Part shown: one piece after another, positions 25,501 through 29,993 of the stretch
Layout of the letters: every line of letters begins with the position of its first letter
Position numbering within the stretch: the first letter of the stretch is position 1
From: an uncultured Oscillospiraceae bacterium
GTDB taxonomy: Bacteria > Bacillota > Clostridia > Oscillospirales > Acutalibacteraceae
Direction of reading: 5' to 3'
DNA length: 29,993 nt
NCBI GenBank assembly: GCA_902489335.1
Contig: CABTZO010000009.1
Coordinates: 1-29,993, forward strand
The notes under the pieces: model-generated
What the model saw: only the letters and a program-made list of their open reading frames with translations
What the model was told of the DNA's origin: nothing
Databases searched by the model: none
Made by a program: the position numbers and the translations under genes

Positions 25501-25533
25501 TTGTATAAAAAATTACTTAAAATATTTATACAA
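25501..25533. promoter_or_regulatory. Inverted repeat near the transketolase promoter (operator-like)
   Basis: TTGTATAAA (25501-25509) and TTTATACAA (25525-25533) are perfect inverted arms with a 15-base AT-rich centre, 28-60 bases upstream of the transketolase ATG. It probably overlaps the minus-strand promoter, for which no clear -35/-10 pair can be picked. It does not match the Rex consensus. A regulator-binding site is plausible but unproved. Confidence 0.4.
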
Positions 25534-25687
25534 TTAGCTAAGATTTTAGTGGAAAACACATAAAAAATCAAGTGCCAAAATGAACAAACCATTTCGATAT
25601 TTTTGTGCTTATCTTATATTCAGGTCGATAATTGTAAGTTATGTTGAAAAACTTGTATCATTTATCAAAAAAATTGTAGATTTTTCA

Positions 25688-25716
25688 TTGACATAAAATA
25701 AAGCGAGTGTTATATT
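25688..25716 (+). promoter_or_regulatory. Strong promoter of the pntAA-pntAB-pntB operon
   Basis: Consensus TTGACA (25688-25693), a 17-base spacer and TATATT (25711-25716), with TGT before the -10 as an extended element. About 55 bases of leader lead to GGAGG and the ATG at 25779. Confidence 0.85.
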
Positions 25717-25778
25717 GAGTGTTGTTAAATTGACTGAATTTTTAAACAAAAATATTAAAATTTTGGAGGTTGTTGAAA

Positions 25779-26939
25779 ATGATAGTTGGTGTACCTAAGG
25801 AAATAATGCCCGGTGAATACAGAGTAGCTGCTACTCCCGAAACCGTCAAAGAAATGGTTGATCTCGGACTTACTGTTTTGGTGGAACAGAATGCCGGAGT
25901 CGGATCTTTCTATCATGACGAGGACTATAAACAAGCCGGCGCACAAATGATTGCTGATTGCGCAGAAGTTTTTGAAAAATCAGACCTTATATTAAAGGTT
26001 AAAGAGCCGCTCTTTAACGAAGAAAAAGGCAGATCTGAAATTTCAATGATGCATGAAGGTCAATATTTAATTACTTTCATACATCCTGCTGCCCCGGTAA
26101 ACCATGAAATGGTTAAAGAAATGGCAAAACAAGGCGTTATCTCACTTACTTTGGATGGCGTTCCGCGTATTTCAAGAGCTCAAAATCTTGATGCTCTTAC
26201 ATCTATGAGTACTTGTGCCGGATACAAAGGAATTTTGATGGCAGCAAATCATCTTCCTTCCTTTATGCCAATGATTTACTCAGCTGTAGGCAGAATAGAT
26301 CCTGTTAACGTTTTGGTTATCGGTACAGGTGTTGGCGGACTTCAAGCTCTTGCTACCGCAAAACGTCTCGGTGCTGTTGTTTCGGCAGCTGATATAAGAC
26401 CTGCTGCTGCAGAACAAGCTAAATCACTCGGTGCTAAAGTTGTTGAACTTGGTGTTCCTGAAGATCAAGCTATCGGCGAAGGCGGATATGCTCAAGAATT
26501 GCCAGAAGACACACTCAAAGCAGAAAGAGAAAAACTTGCAGCCGTTATACCGGAGATGGACGTTGTTTTCTGTTCGGCTTTGGTTCCCGGTTGTCTTGCT
26601 CCTACACTTATTACAGAAGAAATGATTAAATCAATGAAACCCGGTTCTGTAATTGTTGATATCTCAATTGACCAAGGCGGTAACTGTGAAATTACACCTC
26701 CCGGAACAATAGAAGTTAAACACAATGTTACTCTTATAGGAATTAAAAATATTCCCGGAATGCTTCCGAAGAGTTCAACATGGATGTTCTCAAAGAACAT
26801 TGCTAACTTTGTTAAGTATCTTGTTAAAGATGGTCAGATTAAATTAGATCGCGCAGATGAAATTATTGCAAAATCACTCTGCACAATTGATGGCGAAATT
26901 GTACACAAAGGTGCAAGAGAAGCCATGAATTTAGACTAA
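25779..26939 (+). CDS. pntAA: NAD(P) transhydrogenase subunit alpha, domain I
   Basis: A 386-residue soluble dI subunit, the NAD(H)-binding hydride donor/acceptor of the membrane transhydrogenase. It begins MIVGVPKEIMPGEYRVAATP, has the RQD-loop region VPRISRAQNLDALTS, and a Rossmann motif VIGTGVGGLQALATAKRLGA followed by ADIRP, whose aspartate fits NAD rather than NADP. The end KLDRADEIIAKSLCTIDGEIV matches split, three-gene transhydrogenases (separate dI, as in Rhodospirillum), not the fused E. coli PntA. The ATG at 25779 has GGAGG nine bases upstream; the earlier in-frame TTG at 25770 adjoins it. Alanine dehydrogenase is related, but the adjacent pntAB and pntB settle the call. Confidence 0.95.
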   Translation: MIVGVPKEIMPGEYRVAATPETVKEMVDLGLTVLVEQNAGVGSFYHDEDYKQAGAQMIADCAEVFEKSDLILKVKEPLFNEEKGRSEISMMHEGQYLITFIHPAAPVNHEMVKEMAKQGVISLTLDGVPRISRAQNLDALTSMSTCAGYKGILMAANHLPSFMPMIYSAVGRIDPVNVLVIGTGVGGLQALATAKRLGAVVSAADIRPAAAEQAKSLGAKVVELGVPEDQAIGEGGYAQELPEDTLKAEREKLAAVIPEMDVVFCSALVPGCLAPTLITEEMIKSMKPGSVIVDISIDQGGNCEITPPGTIEVKHNVTLIGIKNIPGMLPKSSTWMFSKNIANFVKYLVKDGQIKLDRADEIIAKSLCTIDGEIVHKGAREAMNLD

Positions 26940-26958
26940 TATTTAGTATAAGATAAAT

Positions 26959-27000
26959 GCCGCGTGCCTTAGCTTACGCTTTTGGCCACGGCTTTATTTT
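26959..27000 (+). terminator. Imperfect stem-loop between pntAA and pntAB (possible attenuator or processing site)
   Basis: GCCGCGTGCC (26959-26968) pairs imperfectly with GGCCACGGC (26984-26992), followed by TTTATTTT. It looks like a weak intrinsic terminator or mRNA processing site within the operon, which could make more PntAA than membrane subunits. Some read-through is required for pntAB-pntB, for which no separate promoter is seen. Confidence 0.4.
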
Positions 27001-27022
27001 AGGAATAAAGGAGTGTAATAAT

Positions 27023-27331
27023 ATGAGTTTATTTCAAGGAATATTACTTGTTGTTTTCTTCGTTTTTGCATTTGTCGGATATAAGATCATAAGTAAAGTT
27101 CCAAGCTTACTACATACCCCGCTTATGAGCGGAATGAATGCGTTTTCCGGTGTTACTGTTTTGGGTTGTCTTAGTGCAACGGCAGTTGCAGTTGCCACCA
27201 CCAGCAAAATCATGGGCTTTATTGCAATAGTTCTTGCAATGGTCAATGTTATAGGCGGATTTGGAGTAACAGACAGAATGCTTAGAATGTTTCACAAAAA
27301 AGATGACAAGAAGAATAAGGAGGGAAAATAA
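27023..27331 (+). CDS. pntAB: NAD(P) transhydrogenase subunit alpha part 2 (membrane)
   Basis: A 102-residue membrane subunit with three to four hydrophobic segments. The conserved LLHTPLMSGMNAFSGVTVLG covers the loop and the segment usually called TM3. At the TM3 position where Thermus has the proton-channel histidine (His42) this protein has Ser42. The C-terminus is basic and cytosolic (FHKKDDKKNKEGK). The true start is the ATG at 27023 with AAAGGAG nine bases upstream. The next gene starts at the base after its stop. Confidence 0.93.
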   Translation: MSLFQGILLVVFFVFAFVGYKIISKVPSLLHTPLMSGMNAFSGVTVLGCLSATAVAVATTSKIMGFIAIVLAMVNVIGGFGVTDRMLRMFHKKDDKKNKEGK

Positions 27332-29935
27332 ATGGGTAACTTTATTTCAATGCTCAATCCCTCTATGACAAACGGAGTCTTTTATTACATTGTTTCAGCC
27401 GTTTTAGTTATCTTAGTTATGGTTGGAATAAATATGATGTCTAAGGTTTCATCTTCAGTAAAGGGAAATCTTCTCGGAGCGGGAGCAATGCTTGCGGCAA
27501 TTGCACTGACGCTTTGGAACTTCAAGATTTTCAATGTTATTGAACTTTATATTGCAATGCTAATCGGAAGCTTGATAGGTGTCGTAATTGCAAGAAAAAC
27601 AAAAATGATACAGATGCCTCAAATGGTCGCTCTTCTCAATGGTTTCGGCGGTATGGCTTCTATGATTGCGGGAATTTTGACACTGATTCTTCACGATGAT
27701 AACAATATTTTCGCAAATGTGACCTCGGGTCTCGCCATTTTTGTCGGCGGACTTACTTTCTTAGGATCGATTATAGCCGCAGGAAAATTACAAAGACTTA
27801 TCAGTCAAAAACCTGTTGTATATAAAGGACATGCTGTTTTCACAAGCATCTGTCTTGTTGTATCCGTCGTTTCAACAATTATGTTCGCTTTCCCACCATT
27901 TAACGTTCCGGGAATCCCACAGACAATTTTAATAATTGTTGATATTCTTGCATCTAATCTGTTTGGATATTTCTTTGCAATCCGTGTAGGCGGTGCGGAT
28001 ATGCCTATAACAATTTCTCTTTTGAATTCTTGTTCGGGTGTTGCAGGCGCAATAGCCGGTCTTGCAATATCTGATTTGTTACTTGTTGCAATCGGAGCCA
28101 TTGTAGGTGCTTCCGGTCTCCTTCTTACTCAGATTATGTGCAATGCAATGCACAGAAAATTATTCGATATTCTACTTGGCAAAACTTCGGCTGCAGGTGT
28201 AAAAAAAGAACCTAAACAAGAAAAATCTACTGATACTCCCGCAGAAGAAAAGAAAGAAGAAAAATCATCAGATCCTGCAGCAATTGCCGCAGATTTCATA
28301 AACGAAGCTAAAAATGTAATCATTGTTCCCGGTTACGGTATGGCGCTTTCACAGGCACAACCTCTTGTTAAACAATTAACTCAAGAACTTGAACAAGATG
28401 GTAAAAATGTTGAATTTGCAATTCATCCTGTTGCCGGCAGAATGCCCGGACACATGAATGTTTTACTTGCGGAAGTTGATGTTCCGTATGAGAAACTCCA
28501 CGAAATGGACGAAATAGACGATAAGTTTAAAGATACTGATCTTGCAATTGTTATCGGTGCAAACGACGTTATTAACCCCGCTGCAAACACTGCGGAGGGA
28601 ACTCCGATTTATGGTATGCCTGTTTTAAGCGTAAACGAGGCTAAACATATAATTATTATGAACTTCGACTTGCAACCGGGTTATGCAGGCGTTGACAACC
28701 CGCTTTATGAAGAAGCCAAAAATTCTAATGATCATGTTGTTTTAATGCTCGGCGACGCAAAAGAGAGTCTTTCAAGTTTGAAAGAAGCAAGAAGCGCTTC
28801 TTCCAAATCGAAATCGTCGGATGTTCCGGGTGCTGAAAAAGGAAGCGATGAATACGTTCTTAATTCTTGGTTTGCCGACGCAAAAAATGTAATTATCGTT
28901 CCCGGTTACGGTATGGCACTTTCACAGGCTCAACCTCTTGTTAAACAGCTCACTCAGGAACTTGAACAGGAAGGTAAAAATGTTGAATTTGCAATTCATC
29001 CTGTTGCCGGCAGAATGCCCGGACACATGAACGTTTTACTTGCGGAAGTTGATGTTCCGTACGAAAAACTCCATGAAATGGACGAAATAGACGATAAGTT
29101 CAAGGAAACAGACCTTGCTATTGTTATCGGTGCAAACGATGTTATTAACCCCGCTGCAAATACTGCAGAAGGAACTCCGATTTACGGTATGCCTGTTTTA
29201 AGCGTCAACGAAGCCAAACATGTTCTTATATTGAACTTCGATTTACAACCCGGTTATGCAGGAGTTGACAACCCGCTTTATGAAGAAGCTCAAAATTCTA
29301 ATGACCATGTTATTTTAATGCTCGGTGACGCCAAAGAGAGTCTTTCAAGCTTAAAAGATATAAGAAGTGCCTCTGTTGAAGAAGCTGCTCCGGCAGATGA
29401 AAATGCGGGCAGTGATGAAGATGTTCTTCGTTCTTGGTTTACCGATGCTAAAAACATAATCATCGTTCCCGGTTACGGCATGGCGCTTTCACAGGCTCAA
29501 CCTCTTGTTAAGCAACTAACTCAAGAATTTGAGCAAAAAGGCAAGGATGTTGAATTTGCAATTCACCCCGTTGCCGGCAGAATGCCCGGACACATGAATG
29601 TTTTACTTGCGGAAGTTGATGTTCCGTATGAAAAACTCCATGAAATGGACGAAATAGACGACAAGTTCAAAGACACTGACCTTGCAATTGTTATAGGCGC
29701 CAACGACGTTATTAACCCTGCGGCTAACACTGCAGAGGGAACTCCGATTTACGGCATGCCTGTTTTAAGCGTAAACGAAGCTAAACATGTTCTTATCTTG
29801 AACTTCGACTTGCAACCCGGTTATGCAGGAGTTGACAACCCACTCTATGAGGAAGCTCAAAGCTCAAATGATCATGTTATCTTAAGTCTCGGAGATGCAA
29901 AAGAAAACATTCAAAAGCTTTTAAAATTGCTATAA
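27332..29935 (+). CDS. pntB: NAD(P) transhydrogenase subunit beta with three tandem domain III copies
   Basis: An 867-residue protein; PntB is normally about 460. Residues 1-285 are the membrane domain dII with about nine hydrophobic segments (QMPQMVALLNGFGGMAS, VGGADMPITISLLNSCSG). A charged linker rich in K, E, S and P follows. Then come three nearly identical dIII domains starting near residues 326, 517 and 706, each with VPGYGMALSQAQPLVKQL, HPVAGRMPGHMNVLLAE, VIGANDVINPAAN and PGYAGVDNPLYEE. Linkers two and three are acidic and serine-rich. dIII binds NADP(H) and exchanges hydride with dI while dII moves protons. All three copies read NFD where E. coli has KRS (the NADP 2'-phosphate contact). 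In dII, E. coli His91 aligns with Asn103, and Asn222 with Asn232. GGAGG precedes the ATG inside pntAB. Confidence 0.95.
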   Translation: MGNFISMLNPSMTNGVFYYIVSAVLVILVMVGINMMSKVSSSVKGNLLGAGAMLAAIALTLWNFKIFNVIELYIAMLIGSLIGVVIARKTKMIQMPQMVALLNGFGGMASMIAGILTLILHDDNNIFANVTSGLAIFVGGLTFLGSIIAAGKLQRLISQKPVVYKGHAVFTSICLVVSVVSTIMFAFPPFNVPGIPQTILIIVDILASNLFGYFFAIRVGGADMPITISLLNSCSGVAGAIAGLAISDLLLVAIGAIVGASGLLLTQIMCNAMHRKLFDILLGKTSAAGVKKEPKQEKSTDTPAEEKKEEKSSDPAAIAADFINEAKNVIIVPGYGMALSQAQPLVKQLTQELEQDGKNVEFAIHPVAGRMPGHMNVLLAEVDVPYEKLHEMDEIDDKFKDTDLAIVIGANDVINPAANTAEGTPIYGMPVLSVNEAKHIIIMNFDLQPGYAGVDNPLYEEAKNSNDHVVLMLGDAKESLSSLKEARSASSKSKSSDVPGAEKGSDEYVLNSWFADAKNVIIVPGYGMALSQAQPLVKQLTQELEQEGKNVEFAIHPVAGRMPGHMNVLLAEVDVPYEKLHEMDEIDDKFKETDLAIVIGANDVINPAANTAEGTPIYGMPVLSVNEAKHVLILNFDLQPGYAGVDNPLYEEAQNSNDHVILMLGDAKESLSSLKDIRSASVEEAAPADENAGSDEDVLRSWFTDAKNIIIVPGYGMALSQAQPLVKQLTQEFEQKGKDVEFAIHPVAGRMPGHMNVLLAEVDVPYEKLHEMDEIDDKFKDTDLAIVIGANDVINPAANTAEGTPIYGMPVLSVNEAKHVLILNFDLQPGYAGVDNPLYEEAQSSNDHVILSLGDAKENIQKLLKLL
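28307..28783 (+). repeat. PntB domain III, copy 1
   Basis: 477-base core of the first nucleotide-binding domain (protein residues about 326-484). It differs from copy 2 at about nine residues, e.g. HIIIMNFD against HVLILNFD. Confidence 0.93.
28880..29356 (+). repeat. PntB domain III, copy 2
   Basis: Second copy, offset from the first by 573 bases. Silent base differences from copies 1 and 3 show that these are distinct genomic copies and not one read counted twice. Confidence 0.93.
29447..29923 (+). repeat. PntB domain III, copy 3
   Basis: Third copy, offset 567 bases from the second. Its last residues (AKENIQKLLKLL) diverge from the other copies and resemble the natural PntB C-terminus, so copy 3 probably keeps the ancestral 3' end. 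Confidence 0.93.
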
Positions 29936-29952
29936 TAATTAAAGATAAAAAG

Positions 29953-29979
29953 ACAGCCGACTTCGTTCGGCTGTTTTTT
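29953..29979 (+). terminator. Terminator of the pnt operon
   Basis: An 8-bp stem ACAGCCGA/TCGGCTGT with a six-base loop, followed by a run of T, 17 bases after the pntB stop. A textbook intrinsic terminator. Confidence 0.95.
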
Positions 29980-29993
29980 ATTTGATTTTTTTA

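Larger units (their letters stand above)
25474..25778. other. Divergent intergenic region between transketolase and transhydrogenase operons
   Basis: About 305 bases, very AT-rich, with no gene. It holds the strong pntAA promoter (25688-25716), a 9-bp inverted repeat near the transketolase start (25501-25533), and about 150 bases between them in which I see no hairpin terminator, riboswitch or RNA gene. Confidence 0.8.

Noticed and set aside
25725..25756. Rex-type redox operator before pntAA (TTGTTAAA ... TTTAAACAA)
   Set aside because: The half-sites are too far apart and imperfect compared with the Rex consensus; AT-rich chance similarity is more likely.
26957..27022. N-terminal extension of PntAB starting at 26957
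   Set aside because: The extension has no ribosome site and reads through a hairpin. ATG at 27023 has AAAGGAG and gives the normal subunit length.
28307..29923. The three-fold repeat as an assembly artefact or CRISPR-like array
   Set aside because: Units are ~570 bases, all in one open frame, and differ by silent and coding changes and by distinct linkers. That fits real domain duplication and not short direct repeats or duplicated reads.
1..29993. tRNA, rRNA, insertion sequence or CRISPR array
   Set aside because: Reading the intergenic regions showed no tRNA-like cloverleaf ends, transposase frames, terminal inverted repeats or regularly spaced short repeats.

Overview
The window is about 30 kb of AT-rich DNA with strong Shine-Dalgarno sites. 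It looks like an anaerobic low-GC Bacillota (Clostridia/Tissierellia-like) chromosome: transketolase is split, diaminopimelate is made by the LL-DAP aminotransferase route, PurF has Fe-S cluster cysteines, and an Old Yellow Enzyme/enoate-reductase-type gene sits at the left edge. I cannot name a species. Bases 1-22 are Illumina adapter sequence, so the left edge is a contig end and the first gene is cut there artificially.

Layout. (1) 23-634, minus: 5' part of a flavin oxidoreductase. (2) 760-3839, minus: an unassigned small protein and a DpnI-type restriction locus. The locus contains a Dam-like methylase missing its C-terminus, a DpnD-like small protein, an intact DpnI homologue (which in the characterised enzyme cuts methylated GATC), and a second DNA methylase broken by a -1 frame change at an A6G run. 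(3) 4086-4457, minus: an SdpI-family membrane protein. (4) 4692-12539, minus: a tight operon dapF-dapL-purC-purF-purB-purA-guaA joining DAP and purine synthesis. GuaA here is only the ATP-pyrophosphatase half. (5) 12765-17016, plus: carA-carB, diverging from the operon. CarA has lost its glutaminase catalytic residues. (6) 17093-22588, minus: a secreted metallophosphoesterase, then ppx-ppk for polyphosphate turnover. (7) 22711-25473, minus: split transketolase genes followed by an unknown 301-residue protein. (8) 25779-29935, plus: the pntAA-pntAB-pntB transhydrogenase operon behind a near-consensus promoter, ending at a good terminator.

Three things stand out. First, PntB carries three nearly identical tandem copies of its nucleotide-binding domain III. 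All three lack the Lys-Arg-Ser motif that contacts the NADP 2'-phosphate in the E. coli enzyme, and the membrane part lacks the proton-channel histidine at the positions I can align. Second, two of the three glutamine amidotransferases in the window (GuaA, CarA) have lost glutaminase function while PurF keeps it, which suggests that carbamoyl phosphate and GMP synthesis use free ammonia or a separate glutaminase. Third, the restriction locus looks like a DpnI/DpnD cassette placed inside an older Dam-type methylase locus, disabling the methylase. That fits the biology, because GATC methylation and a DpnI enzyme cannot coexist in one cell.
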